DNA of 64,000 nucleotides, from NCBI GenBank assembly GCA_948099385.1, contig CANUEZ040000165.1:2678501-2742500 (forward strand), given 5' to 3'. Source of the stretch: Fasciola hepatica. Lineage: Eukaryota; Platyhelminthes; Trematoda; Plagiorchiida; Fasciolidae. The position numbers were made by a program, and so were the translations under genes. Position 1 is the first letter of the stretch. Each line of letters opens with the position of its first letter. Of the stretch, positions 32,601 to 42,501 are shown piece after piece. The notes beneath the pieces are model-generated. The model was not told the DNA's origin. It searched no databases and saw nothing but the letters and a program-made list of their open reading frames with translations.

Positions 32601-33205
32601 TTTTACCAAAATCTGAGCTGGCCCATCCCACTTTGGAAATAGATGATTGCGCGCCTGTGCCGGAGAGGACATTGGGGTTAGAATGGAATGCAATAGAAGA
32701 TACGTTCCAGTTTTCATTCGCAACACGCGAAAAACCTCAAACAAGGCGTGGCTTGTTGTCTATAGTATCATCCGTGTTCGACCCACTAGGGTTGGTTTCA
32801 CCTTTCATTCTGCCAGGCAAGGTGTTATTGCAATCACTGTGCCGCTTGAAGCTTGGTTGGGACGACCCAATTGGAGAAAAACCCCTACGATGCTGGAATG
32901 AGTGGTTAAGAAGTATGGAACAACTATGCGCATTCGAAATTCAGCGTTCTATTATTAGAGGTGACTCACTGAACGAAGGTGTACAGCTTCATGTATTTTG
33001 TGACGCTTCTGAAGTTGGCTATGGGGTGGTGGCGTATTCCAGAATGGTTTCAAGGGACGTAGCCCCCTACTGTGCCCTACTGTTCTCTAAGTCAAGGGTA
33101 GCTCCTCTGAAGACCGTAACGACCCCTCGATTGGAGTTAGCCGCAGCAAGACTGGCCGTTAGAGTTTCTCGGATTCTTATGGAAGAAACGAATCAAGTTT
33201 GGTAA
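29687..33205 (+). CDS. BEL/Pao Gag-protease-RT-RNase H polyprotein, C-terminally cut by a frameshift
   Basis: The ATG lies 30 bp after the 5' LTR and opens 1,172 residues. A charged coiled coil spans about residues 60-110 (LLAELEEKQVAEQLELDKQR). Gag core (DUF1759-like): LPRVELESFAG and LLYLMLYCKGQARDAIAEC, about residues 148-245. Zinc knuckles about 380-445: CSVCNGIHALEECQRFL, CFTCLKCGHLSSNC and CSTSGCPKRHHLLLH. The protease has DSG at 515-517 (ALLDSGSDVTLI). Reverse transcriptase: KLRVVFDCAAAFQGRSLNGY and catalytic YVDD at 927-930. RNase H starts at VFCDASEVGYGVVAY, with its first Asp at about 1106. The frame ends at a stop caused by a one-base loss near 33,200, in the middle of RNase H. Unlike the Gypsy copy, the protease motif is intact. 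Confidence 0.93.
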   Translation: MKLRRESANRSESKDNTLQVNQNPLPVGVGHVSCSGSSISGCSRVGSVSHGARADLLLAELEEKQVAEQLELDKQRKLLQVRNETEMAKLRLALAEEEEDLVNRDEVKDGVMFSEHLSRYLGDCHVQNDAPRTTSFVPVAEPAVNYRLDLPRVELESFAGCSSMYWRFVKQFEYYVEGRVRDDGQRLLYLMLYCKGQARDAIAECVMLPPTMAYNRAREILKDLYGQDHVVARSLIDGLLQCLKPLVEDSDALTKMSLKMLNCEVALKQMNCMSDLNSLQTMERITRVLPTRLQDLCARTVDDILGRGDEPRFQDLQHLVSREARIAQSRFGKLAASSKAQGYSRSSSWRNYAQNQHPEATRFMPNQGSTLLVAANRCSVCNGIHALEECQRFLSRDIPGRWALIKEIKACFTCLKCGHLSSNCSVSKPCSTSGCPKRHHLLLHVAQKQCIDRVTQDTTQGLQLDKLATDEAKRPGQRTNNCAATLRPERRVSLGVLPVRVDGPEGSVETYALLDSGSDVTLIQKDIMELVGLKASPTSLSISTVNGTTTWNSGITELRLNSVSEDDFVNVERAFCVERLPIQAVQYCTDADILSWPHLHCIQRQNLEDSRVRILIGADFPEAHWALEQRCGKRKQPYAVRTILGWIVLGPINQEPRLVRTVNHIGRGINPLAEQIDRLYNADFCDGCASENSPSLEDKQAVDMVSNATTWLDGHYEVALPWRNPEVRLPNNYIVAKERLNGLRKRFARDPEFFDKYSTVIEGYVRKGHAQLVPDVQLKMGFEPKWYLPHHAVVNPKMPSKLRVVFDCAAAFQGRSLNGYLLQGPDTTASLVGVLLRFRKESVALAADIEEMFMQVRVPTRDKGALRFLWWENGRLGGNLVEYQMNAHPFSATSSPFCANFALRHTADDWGGQYEDYVSRAVYNNFYVDDCLVSLPTPENARVFAIQMSELLSRGGFRLHKWVCNRKEVLDILPKSELAHPTLEIDDCAPVPERTLGLEWNAIEDTFQFSFATREKPQTRRGLLSIVSSVFDPLGLVSPFILPGKVLLQSLCRLKLGWDDPIGEKPLRCWNEWLRSMEQLCAFEIQRSIIRGDSLNEGVQLHVFCDASEVGYGVVAYSRMVSRDVAPYCALLFSKSRVAPLKTVTTPRLELAAARLAVRVSRILMEETNQVW

Positions 33206-35169
33206 GATCTACTACTGGACGGACTCTGCTATAGTTTTGCACTACATAAACAACACTAAAACGAGATTCAGTACGTACGTTGCCAACCGTTTGGCTGAAA
33301 TCCATCAGTGGTCGGAACCCTGGCAGTGGCGTCATGTCAGATCGGAGGCTAACCCTGCAGATTTAGCATCAAGAGGCACAACATCACCTAGTGATATCAG
33401 CTGCTGGTTCGAAGGTCCTAAATTCTTGAGGAACGATGAAACTTCATGGCCGACCAGTCCTACGATGTCTGCAGCACCACCAAACGTTGAGTTGAAGCAG
33501 CCTTCGAGTACAGTTCTCACAGTGTTGCAGGATGCATGGACGGACGCACTTCTAGCTAGGCACTCCAGTTGGTTTCACTTGCTGAAGTCGGTAGCGTGGT
33601 TAACCCGTTTTAAAATGTACGTTGCAGTCATGAGAGGCGGGCGCACGGATCTAGGATTGACAACTGGGCCCTTGAAGTTAAACGACATTGCTAAAGCGGA
33701 GGAAAGTGTTATTTTGATTGTACAAGCTAAGGTCTATGGCGAAGAGCTAAAATGGCCACGAGACAGGAGCAATAACCTATGCACTAACAAATCTCCGATG
33801 AACAGAACCCTATTAAAACTCGATCCAATTTTATTAAATGGAACTATTTGTGTTGGAGGACGACTGAACTACTCCAGTCAGCTTCAGGGTGTGATACATC
33901 CGGTGATACTACCCAAGACTCACCCGATTACAGACTCGATAATCCGATGGTATCACGCGATGGAAGGACATGCAGGACCTTCTCAGTTACTCGCGGAACT
34001 TCGCAACAATTTTGGATTGTACAGGGGGGAGCTGCCGTCAAGCGAGTACTTGGAGGATGTTGGAAATGCCGGAAGCATTTGGCGGTCGTAGGCAAGCAGA
34101 TGATGGCTCCTCTACCAGCCATTAGAGTCCAACAAGGTTGGTTTCCGTTCAAATACGTCGGAATAGATTATTTCGGCCCATTTGCGGTTAAACATGGGCG
34201 CAGCATGGAGAAACGATATGGATGCATCTTCACCTGCTACAGATGCGTGCAGTACACATGGAAGTTTCTTATTCTCTAAGCACGGATTCATTCATTGTGA
34301 CATTGCTGCGTTTCATGTCGAGGAGAGGGGCACCGTCCGAGATTTTTAGTGATAACGGTACAAACTTTGTTGGGGCTCAAAGGGAATTGAAGAACCTAAT
34401 AGGAAACTGGTCTAGTGATAAGATTGCTGATAGATTGTTGCAACGGGGCGTGCAGTGGCATTTCAATCCCCCACATGCTAGTCACCGTGGTGGTATATGG
34501 GAGATCATGGTGCGCTCGGTTAGAAGAGTACTTCTTTCAATTCGTGACGAGCAGCCGATGACTGACGAAATATTGTTGACATTCCTTACGAAAAGTGAGC
34601 GGATAGTAAACGGACGACCGCTAGTGCCTTTGACCTCGGACTGTCGTGATCTGCCAGTACTCACGCCCAATGACCTACTTATCCTGAGGGCGAACCCACG
34701 AGATATTCCAACGGATTCGTTGCGCGATAGACTGGTTCGTCAGTGGAGGCAGGCAAACTACCTAACATCTGCGTTTTGGAAGAGATGGATCAGGGAATAT
34801 CTTCCACTATTACAACAGCGGCAGAAGTGGATAACTCGAGAACGCAACTTTAGATCGGGTAATGTAGTGCTACTAGTTTCGGAGGCCTTGCCGCGTGGCC
34901 GGTGGCCGATAGGAGTCATCGAAAGCATCTCAGTTTCGGACGATGGTTTGAGGCGAACGGCAACAGTGCGAACTAATGAAGGATTAGTGCTTCGTGACAT
35001 TAGAAAGATTTGTCTTATTGAGGGCGAACTGGACACTGGTGGTGTAAGTTCAGAGGCCAACTCTTCTCAGGTGGGAGGCGGGTCTTCGGGTCTAACGAAT
35101 CGGGAGGGACCACTGAGAGTTGATCCACTTGTCCGACTGGGGGCTGCTCTTGACGGTGATAAGTTTTAG
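33206..35169 (+). pseudogene. BEL/Pao RNase H tail and integrase, three frameshifts
   Basis: After the slip near 33,200 the RNase H tail continues (YYWTDSAIVLHYINN, VRSEANPADLASRG) in the frame 33,237-34,091. A second slip near 34,010 moves reading to a frame with GGCWKCRKHLA and VGIDYFGPFAVKHGRSMEKR, the integrase zinc part and first catalytic Asp. A third slip near 34,240 leads to 34,222-35,169: IFSDNGTNFVGAQREL (second Asp) and NPPHASHRGGIWEIMVRSVR (Glu). The C-terminal block holds RSGNVVLLVSEALPRGRWPI, typical of BEL/Pao integrases. All three lesions are single-base slips. With the LTRs almost identical, either they are recent mutations or some are sequencing errors in homopolymers (runs of T or C/A at the sites). 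Confidence 0.88.
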
Positions 35170-35259
35170 GTATTGGGGAACCGTAGGGCGGCCGATGCAT
35201 GAGGCCGACCACACCTAGCGGTGCACGGGAAAAAATCCGGGTCGGATTTTGGGGGCCGG

Positions 35260-35684
35260 TGTAAAAGAGGCCAGGAAACCCTGTTCCATGCATTAGCATC
35301 CATATTACAAACGACATTTATCATTCGTATGAACTATCTTTGCTGGAATTCCGATTGTTTGTTTTATTTCTTTAAATCTTTGTCACAAACCGGACTCCTA
35401 CCGTTGCCTCGAGCAAGAGTCGCTCAGCTTGAATCTCGTTGTGACTGTATTTGGTAATCTCATCTTCTGTAGCTAACCTTTGCTGTAACCCAGCTGCAGT
35501 TGTTGATTTGTTGTCCAATTTGGAGCGAAAGAGCCCAGAAGGAACACTATTGAGGTTTGATTATTGTAAAATTAATTAATTTGTTGTATATAGTACCGTA
35601 GCTATTTGGAATCGACTTTGTTTTGAATTGTGTCGAAATTGGTTGCTACGCGTCGCTCGAGCGTTCCGGTGGCTGGACTTTACA
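35260..35684 (+). repeat. BEL 3' LTR
   Basis: 425 bp, uninterrupted. The first bases read tgtaaaagaggcc against tgtaaaggagtcc in the 5' LTR; the rest matches. Confidence 0.94.
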
Positions 35685-35689
35685 GAGCC
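35685..35689 (+). repeat. Target site duplication of the BEL element, right copy (GAGCC)
   Basis: Pairs with 24,481-24,485; the LINE-B frame continues directly through it. Confidence 0.9.
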
Positions 35690-37813
35690 ACTTGGAAAAA
35701 GTGATCATGTAGACCTAAGGGTCACACTAATACTAAGCAAGGCGCCGAAGGAAATCGTGTTACGTCGGCGCTATGGGAGAATCAACGTAGGTGAACTAAA
35801 GAGGGCGGCGGAGGAAATTCAGTGGACACCGAGACACACAAATGCCTCCGTAGAGGAACGTTGGGAGACCATCAAGATGGGGCTACTCGAACTTACAGAT
35901 GAGTTCGCACCCCTGAGGGTGGCAAGCAGTAGAAATCTACCCCCATGGTGGAAGTCAAAAGTCCGCAAGGCCATAGTTATTCGTAGGCAACGATGGGCGG
36001 CGTACAAGCTGTACAGAACTCAGGGGGCATGGAATAGCTATAAGATGGCTAGGAACAGGGCTCAAGAAATACAAAGAGCGGAGAAATATGCCTTCGAGCG
36101 TCGGTTAGCTGCGTCGGTCCGCACAAACCCAAAGCGATTCTACGCCTACGTGCAATCTCACAAACGTATGAGAGAGAGCGTAGCAACTTTGGAAGGAGCA
36201 CAGGGACGACTAGCTCTAAACGACGAAGACAAGGCTGACATGCTCTTGGAATTCTTCAAGACCATATATCGACCAGAAAATAATTTGGAGGACAGAATGG
36301 AGGGCCCACAGGCGCCTCCAATACCCGAACTTAATGTAGGAGAAGAAGAAGTGAACGCGGAGTTGCAAACGTTGGATAGAAATAAAGCAGCAGGTCCAGA
36401 CGGGATTCATCCAGCAATCGTACAGCCTCTGGCCGAGGTCCTGAAGGCTCCGATGACGAAGCTGTATGAAAAGTCACTTAGAGAGGGAATTGTGCCGGGA
36501 GACTGGAGGAGAGCAACAGTGGTAGGCATTTACAAGAGTGGACCCCGGCAAAAGGCCGAAAATTACCGGCCGGTTAGCTTGACTTCAGTACTGTGTAAGT
36601 GCCTGGAGCGAATAGTCAGGAAACAGATCTCTAGGCATTTGGTTCAACACAACCTCATATCAGATGCTCAGCATGGTTTTGTGGCAGGGCGATCCTGTCT
36701 GACGAATCTCCTGCTGTTCCTCGATGAAGTAACCAAGCGTCTGGACGAAGGACAACCGATTGCGGTCTGTTACTTGGACTTCAGCAAGGCGTTTGATTCC
36801 GTGAACCACAGATTTCTGGACGTCAAACTGCAGTCCATGGGAATTGTTGGAAAGGCAAGACAATGGATAAGTAGTTTCTTAGCAGGGCGAACCTTTAGTG
36901 TTAAGGTGGGGAGTCATGTTTCAAAACCGGAAGGTGTAACAAGTGGGGTGCCACAGGGCTCGGTACTCGGCCCTCTGCCCTTCCTCATCTTCATCAACGA
37001 CCTAGCACGTGGCTTATAAACCCCACCTTTATGTTTGCCGATGACGTCAAGATAGCTGGATTAGCTATGGAACTTGACGTGTTAGCAGTACAAAACTGGT
37101 CACGCAAATGGGACCTTCCACTAAACCTCACCAAGTGTCAATGCCTGGCCACAAATACAGGGGCTAGTGGGAATGGTGTGGGTTCGTTGCAAGTGGTTAC
37201 GCAGGCCAAAGACTTAGGAGTTATAATGGACAACAGCTTTAAGCCGTCAAAGCAGTGCACTTCAGCAGCCAATACGGCCAGGAGAGAACTCTTTCGAGTT
37301 AGATCCATTATGTCGTGTAGAGATTAGGAGATTTTCGTTCCGATATATCAGGCCATAGTTAGGCCGCATATGGAGTACTGCGTGCAGGCCTGGGCACCGT
37401 ACTACCAGAAAGATATCGACTGTCTGGAGAAAGTGCAAGGGCTAGCCACTAGAATGGTGGCTGGGCAAAGAGGGTTTAACTACACAGAGCGTCTCCGTGC
37501 CCGAGACCTATTCTCGATGGAAAGACGGCGCATTCGCCGGGATTTGATAGAAACCTTCAAGGTAATGAAAGGACTGTCAGGAATAAGACGAGAGGACCTT
37601 TTCTCTCTGATCCCCGAGAGAGGTACAAGGGGGCATAGCCTTAGATTACAAAGGAAGCATTCGAGGCTCCAAATTAGGGCGAAGTACTTCTCAAATAGAG
37701 TGGTACCCTATTGGAATAAGCTCCCGGAAGAGGTCATAAATACCACAACCGTGGGGGCTTTTAAGAAAGCAGTAGACCTATGTTGGGTGGCAGTATACCC
37801 CGAATTGTGTTAA
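35690..37813 (+). pseudogene. LINE-B ORF2 reverse transcriptase and C-terminal region
   Basis: Starts with the end of the endonuclease (GKSDHVDLRV). The frame is open to 37,019 with a long linker, then AAGPDGIHPAIV, ENYRPVSLTSV, QHGFVAGRSCLTNLL, LDFSKAFDSVNH and VTSGVPQGSVLGPLPFLIF. A one- or two-base slip near 37,015 precedes FADDVKIAG (37,031 on), the catalytic box with both aspartates. A stop at 37,325 separates the last part, 37,370-37,813, which has IVRPHMEYCVQAWAPYY and DLIETFKVMKGLSG. The 3' UTR is short (37,814-38,006). The lesions are few, so this is a younger copy than LINE-A. Confidence 0.88.
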
Positions 37814-38006
37814 GCAGCTTTTAGGGTCATGCAATTTACTTATTGTTTCCACCTTACTCTGCCAAGGCTGATACTGCACAAAATTTCTGCCTTTCAGAAA
37901 AAGAAAATCAAGCAGTGTTGGGAGCTACGGAAACGCGCCGACAACACAACTATCTGGACACACGATTGGCTCTAGCCACACCAAGTCCTGTGCAAACTGA
38001 ACTGAA

Positions 38007-38383
38007 CTAATGGTACCTCCATACAGACTCATGGACAAATATCTAAGACATTAGATGTTGGTCTTCGGCGCACTTTCCGTTGGGTTTTCTTGATGGCAGT
38101 GGTTCGAAACGCCGTACTCGGTATTGATTTCCTGCATTACTTCGACCTCTTGGTTGATTCTCGCCGCAAACGTCTTGTGGATCGTGTCACCAATCCATCT
38201 ATGAATGGGATTTCGGTTGATTCTAACCCGATCAGTTCTGTTCTAGCTAAAACGACCGGCTCTCACTTGTTTGATGACGTATTAGATGCATACCCAAAAG
38301 TGTTAATGGTATATTTCTCGGCTATGGTCGAGACACACGCGCAGGCGCATGATCATGGTGTACAGCGTTACTCAGTAAAATGA
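38007..38383 (+). pseudogene. CsRn1-like Gypsy protease relic, part 2
   Basis: Continues the frame interrupted at 22,069. ANGTSIRTHGQ-type sequence is split by LINE-B; after it come LRRTFRWVFLMAVVRNAVLG, IDFLHYFDLLVDSRRKRLVD and VQRYSVK. This is the end of the aspartic protease and the linker into reverse transcriptase of CsRn1-type Gypsy elements (family pattern: ANG.PI.T.G, then ILGADFL, then LLVD..R.RLVD). No catalytic DTG is visible upstream and the RT core is absent. The frame ends at 38,383. Mirror copy, uninterrupted: 47,755-48,189 minus. It may belong to the same family as the pol remnant at 6,101-8,405. Confidence 0.75.
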
Positions 38384-40779
38384 AATATTCACAAACTTCA
38401 GGTATAAAAGTCAAAAGTGTCAGCTGTAGAAAAACATAGCCGGCGATAGTTCATATGGATCACTCTAATAATGGTTTCCGCGACAACTTTGGTCCAGTTT
38501 CGGTCTCGCTCTGGGCGGTGGCGCACAGAGGGGGTGTCGAATGGGTCTTTCATTCGTGCTGCTAGAGGTGCATTATCAACGTAAATGATGCAAGCCATGA
38601 AAAACGGCGGTTTATCGGGTATCTGCGAACAGCGAAGTTTCAAATAGGAAGAAAAAGAGATTGTATGGAAGTACACTCGGGGAAATTGATGCATGCGAAG
38701 AGAATAGCAAACCATAAAGCTGATGCAAATCCTGAATGTCGGTTCTACTGGGGTTCAAGAAAAGGAATGAGTTATGAAACAAGGAGACGTGAAACCAATT
38801 TTATGAATGTACATTTTTGTACTTTGGTGTATGTTGAAGTAACACAGGTCCATATGAGGGTAAGTTAAATTTCAGGATCAGTAACCTGTACCATTCAGAA
38901 ATGTAGAAGTGCAACTGGAGGGCACTGGAAAGGTGGAGGATCAATTTCCAGCCGGACACGAATCGAGGGAAAGTGGACTGTTGCAACAGATACTAAAGCG
39001 GAAAATCTCCGCATTGACTTGGGCAATATTATGCTGTTTCACTGACAAATATATATACATTGACGCATTGAGCCTCAGTGTTATTCGGCGTCATTACTGG
39101 TAATGTACTACATTCTATGAGTATAGTTCGTCTGGCGGGGTGAAGGATATGTGTCGGTCAATCAGTCCAGTGTGGCGAGATATGACAGATGTAAATGACG
39201 ACTAGTATATTGGAAGGTTGCGATTGAACCGTTACTTGTGTTGGCTGTAATGTTGATATCAGCAGGAGTGGTTTTGTGTTAGAAAACCCTAATTAATACG
39301 ATAGGCAGTTGGGGGTATTTTCTGCCGCGTGGCTTGCTTGCAGTCCCAGATGATATGAAAGGTCCCACTTGGGTTCCTGTCGGTACGAGTCATAGTGGTA
39401 TCTTTGGTTATCCAGTTTGGCGACTGAGATAGAGGCGACGAACCTGAAATAAATAGGGATTACAGTCTGGACGTGGTTCCAGCTGTGGGTTAGGGTAATA
39501 TATGACGACAACAGTAATGAACTGGTTAGGTTTATGTGGATGGGGCAAAGATAAAGTTCATTTAAGTGGTCAGTGGTACCTACTCCACATTCTGGGTGGA
39601 GTAGGCTCGCCGGGGATTGAGTTATGATGCTGCAGGCTAGCAGAGTTGCGTCCAACGGTTGGGCCATTTTGTATGCATTCTAAAGGATTATTGGTTCGCA
39701 AGTTTGTGTGGCAGTGTTGGGATACTAAGAAAAACCTAGAGCTTTAAGGTTAGAAGGATCTAGAAATGGCAACCCTTGATCTAGTTTGCTTACGCAATCT
39801 GCAGTTCAGCACCGAGGCGGTAAGATGGGTTTGAAGGAACAATGAGAGTTAATGGGACTGGTACCCTGCTAGCATAGCACTATATTTGTTACGGTCTCTT
39901 CCGGTATAGTGGTTACTCTATATTGAATGGTTCCTAAGGGGCCCTAAAGTGGAAGAAACTGTGATGGTGTCGGTGATAACGCACTAAAGGAAATTGGTCT
40001 CGTGCCGAGAAACATAGCCGTAAGTTCGCCTATGCACATACTTGATGGTGCTAGTGTGCTGAGATTATACTTGATTAGGAGCAAGGATATCCGATATAGT
40101 GGTGTTTGCATGGTTACCGTGATATCTTTCTCGTCGTTAGCATATTGCAAAACAGGAAAACACCTACGTGAGAACTGGTTTGGAGAGCCGTGAGAGGTGG
40201 GAACGGGATGGGACCAAATTTTCGTCAAGGAAGCGAACTCTAACGGTCTACATTCAGTGCCCACGGTAGGCGGCACTAGGGCCTGCTTCAGTTAGGGAGG
40301 TAGCACGATACACATCCATTAGCATCCAGCTCGTGCTGCTCCAAGAGTGCATCACACTTTTCAGACGTTTTTATTATATTTTTTTTAGTTTTATCACAGT
40401 CAGGTTTCTGGCTGTCAGAGAAGGCGGAGCTGCTTTTGGTGGATGACCACGGCTCCCAAGCCCCGGCCGAAACATGGACCGCATGTAACAAGCCGCGTTG
40501 AGAATAGGTCAACCACACCAGTCAATCCGTAGCAACACGGCAGCCTGGGGACATGGCTCACATGTGACAAGGCTGGTATGCCTGGAAGACAAAGCAGTGG
40601 GGTATTTTCTCTCTCTCTTTTTATGCCAATCTCTTACTTTTTGAGGTTCCTGTCTTCTCATCGGTGGTCAGCTCTGTGCAGGGAGACAACCACAGCCAGG
40701 AATGCTCACAGATGTGCCGCGGTAACACTCGCCATATCCGTGAAGTCAGATCCCCAATGCGGTTTACATAGGACAGAAA
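38384..40779. other. Unrecognised arm sequence
   Basis: Several chance-length frames on both strands (up to 124 residues at 39,293-39,667 minus) have no family I recognise. A GC-richer block at about 40,440-40,780 precedes the LINE-C fragment and may be part of another repeat. The whole stretch is mirrored at 42,502-44,771 with very few base differences. Confidence 0.4.
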
Positions 40780-41662
40780 ATGCGGGGGAAGGTAGAGTCA
40801 ACCACCACTAGTGGTGTGATACAAGGTAGTGTACTGGTCCCACTACTGTTCCTAATGTACGTTAACGATATATTTACCATTTTCCAACGGGGAGTTCCCT
40901 TCCTGTTCACAGATGATATCAAAATCGTGTACACTTTTGAGCCCGCGGCGTTAGCCTCTACCGTAGATGACATTACAAGGGAACTGCTCGCTCTCAGCTC
41001 CTGGAGTGATGATTGGAAAATGAGTTTCTCCGCCGAAAAAAGTAATATTATTACGTATAAATGTCACGTCCCCACTGGAAGATTTAGTATAAACGGCAAA
41101 TTCGTACCCAATAACTCTCAGGTACGTGACTTGGGTCTACACTACTCATGTACCTTTGACTTTTCGGAACACGCAGCCATCCAGGTGGCCAAAGCACGCC
41201 GTACGATCGGGCTAATACATCAAACATTTATTTTGCCAGAAAGTAAACTAAACATTTTGAAGTCCCGTGTCAGACCTCTTCTGGAATACGGCTCAATCAT
41301 TTGTTCCAACATGCGACAAAGGGACCGTATAGCGTTTGAGAACGTACAACGGGCATTCACGAAACAGCTCATAGGTTTTTCTTCGCCCTCTAATTACATG
41401 GAACGTTGTGAGCGGCTGAAAATCGATCCCTTATGGCTACGCCGCATAAGAAATAGCCTTCTGTTCTTTCACAATATCTTGAAGAATAGATCATGTAGTT
41501 CAGCACCACAGGTGACAACCCTTTCTACTTATCCCTTACGTAACAATGAGTTCTTGGTTTCTGTCCCTTTGCCGAAGCTTGCAATCAGGTCGAAATTTTT
41601 CTTTAACAAGTACGCTTCATTGTGGAACAAGCTACCACAACGAATTCGGGCATTATCACAAC
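40780..41662 (+). pseudogene. LINE-C: LINE-A-related reverse transcriptase fragment at the palindrome centre
   Basis: 5'-truncated. The frame begins with TTTSGVIQGSVLVPLLFLMY and LFTDDIKIVYTFEPAA; the catalytic box is FTDD, where LINE-A has FADD. Next come SWSDDWKMSFSAEKSN, VRDLGLHYSCTFDFSEHAA and SRVRPLLEYGSIICSNMRQR, then RIDPLWLRR-like sequence and finally ASLWNKLPQRIRALSQ across the 44-bp spacer. After 41,662 the sequence turns back on itself, so the apparent frame to 41,745 is an artefact of the inversion. It is closely similar to LINE-A 2,455-3,320 but a separate copy. Confidence 0.88.
41619..41662. other. Palindrome centre, 44-bp spacer
   Basis: The arms end at tacgcttc (41,611-41,618) and gaagcgta (41,663-41,670). 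The spacer continues the LINE-C frame of the left arm (LWNKLPQRIRALSQ), so the fold-back occurred inside a LINE coding region. At the junction the plus-strand cacaacgaagcg resembles the fold-back template cacaatgaagcg, a short microhomology with one mismatch. Confidence 0.85.
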
Positions 41663-42501
41663 GAAGCGTACTTGTTAAAGAAAAATTTCGACCTGATTGC
41701 AAGCTTCGGCAAAGGGACAGAAACCAAGAACTCATTGTTACGTAAGGGATAAGTAGAAAGGGTTGTCACCTGTGGTGCTGAACTACATGATCTATTCTTC
41801 AAGATATTGTGAAAGAACAGAAGGCTATTTCTTATGCGGCGTAGCCATAAGGGATCGATTTTCAGCCGCTCACAACGTTCCATGTAATTAGAGGGCGAAG
41901 AAAAACCTATGAGCTGTTTCGTGAATGCCCGTTGTACGTTCTCAAACGCTATACGGTCCCTTTGTCGCATGTTGGAACAAATGATTGAGCCGTATTCCAG
42001 AAGAGGTCTGACACGGGACTTCAAAATGTTTAGTTTACTTTCTGGCAAAATAAATGTTTGATGTATTAGCCCGATCGTACGGCGTGCTTTGGCCACCTGG
42101 ATGGCTGCGTGTTCCGAAAAGTCAAAGGTACATGAGTAGTGTAGACCCAAGTCACGTACCTGAGAGTTATTGGGTACGAATTTGCCGTTTATACTAAATC
42201 TTCCAGTGGGGACGTGACATTTATACGTAATAATATTACTTTTTTCGGCGGAGAAACTCATTTTCCAATCATCACTCCAGGAGCTGAGAGCGAGCAGTTC
42301 CCTTGTAATGTCATCTACGGTAGAGGCTAACGCCGCGGGCTCAAAAGTGTACACGATTTTGATATCATCTGTGAACAGGAAGGGAACTCCCCGTTGGAAA
42401 ATGGTAAATATATCGTTAACGTACATTAGGAACAGTAGTGGGACCAGTACACTACCTTGTATCACACCACTAGTGGTGGTTGACTCTACCTTCCCCCGCA
42501 T
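41663..42501 (-). pseudogene. LINE-C fragment, right-arm mirror
   Basis: Reverse complement of 40,780-41,618. The 281-residue frame is identical in translation to the left copy. It ends at the fold-back, 14 residues before the point reached on the left because the spacer belongs to the left side. Confidence 0.88.

Larger units (their letters stand above)
24486..35684 (+). mobile_element. BEL/Pao LTR retrotransposon inserted in LINE-B ORF2
   Basis: Both LTRs are 425 bp when the nested Gypsy is removed. The termini are TGTAAA and TTTACA. The target duplication GAGCC lies at 24,481-24,485 and 35,685-35,689; LINE-B reading resumes immediately after. By eye the two LTRs differ at only two positions, both in the first 11 bases. 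The coding region is gag-protease-RT-RNase H-integrase with three frameshifts in the 3' third. Confidence 0.95.
22070..38006 (+). mobile_element. LINE-B: full-length CR1-like LINE carrying nested BEL and Gypsy elements
   Basis: The right arm has the empty site (aacttacttttagctaatgg). In the left arm aacttactt is followed at 22,070 by gtgacc, and the element ends at 38,006 with tgtgcaaactgaactgaa before ctaatgg. About four bases (ttag) of the target are missing and there is no target duplication. Removing the nested BEL leaves 2,416 + 2,317 = about 4.7 kb. Order: 5' UTR, ORF1 with PHD finger, coiled coil and RRM-like part, then ORF2 with endonuclease and reverse transcriptase, then a short 3' UTR. 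Multiple lesions make it inactive. Confidence 0.9.
10867..41618 (+). repeat. Palindrome, left arm
   Basis: Matches the reverse complement of 41,663-57,946. Shared sequence is about 13.4 kb; the rest of this arm is two segments absent from the right arm (12,165-13,560 and 22,070-38,006). The outer edge is placed where left catgaatgcccactcc meets right catgaacgcccactcc read in reverse. The inner few kilobases match without indels (mirror positions sum to 83,281). The outermost ~0.8 kb is visibly more diverged than the rest. Confidence 0.93.

Noticed and set aside
39293..39667. 124-residue minus-strand frame, mirrored at 43,614-43,988 on the plus strand
   Set aside because: Conservation between arms only reflects the recent duplication; no domain or signal peptide is evident.
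41529..41752. Mirror-image 68-residue frames across the palindrome centre
   Set aside because: They exist only because the LINE-C frame meets its own inverted copy; not a gene.
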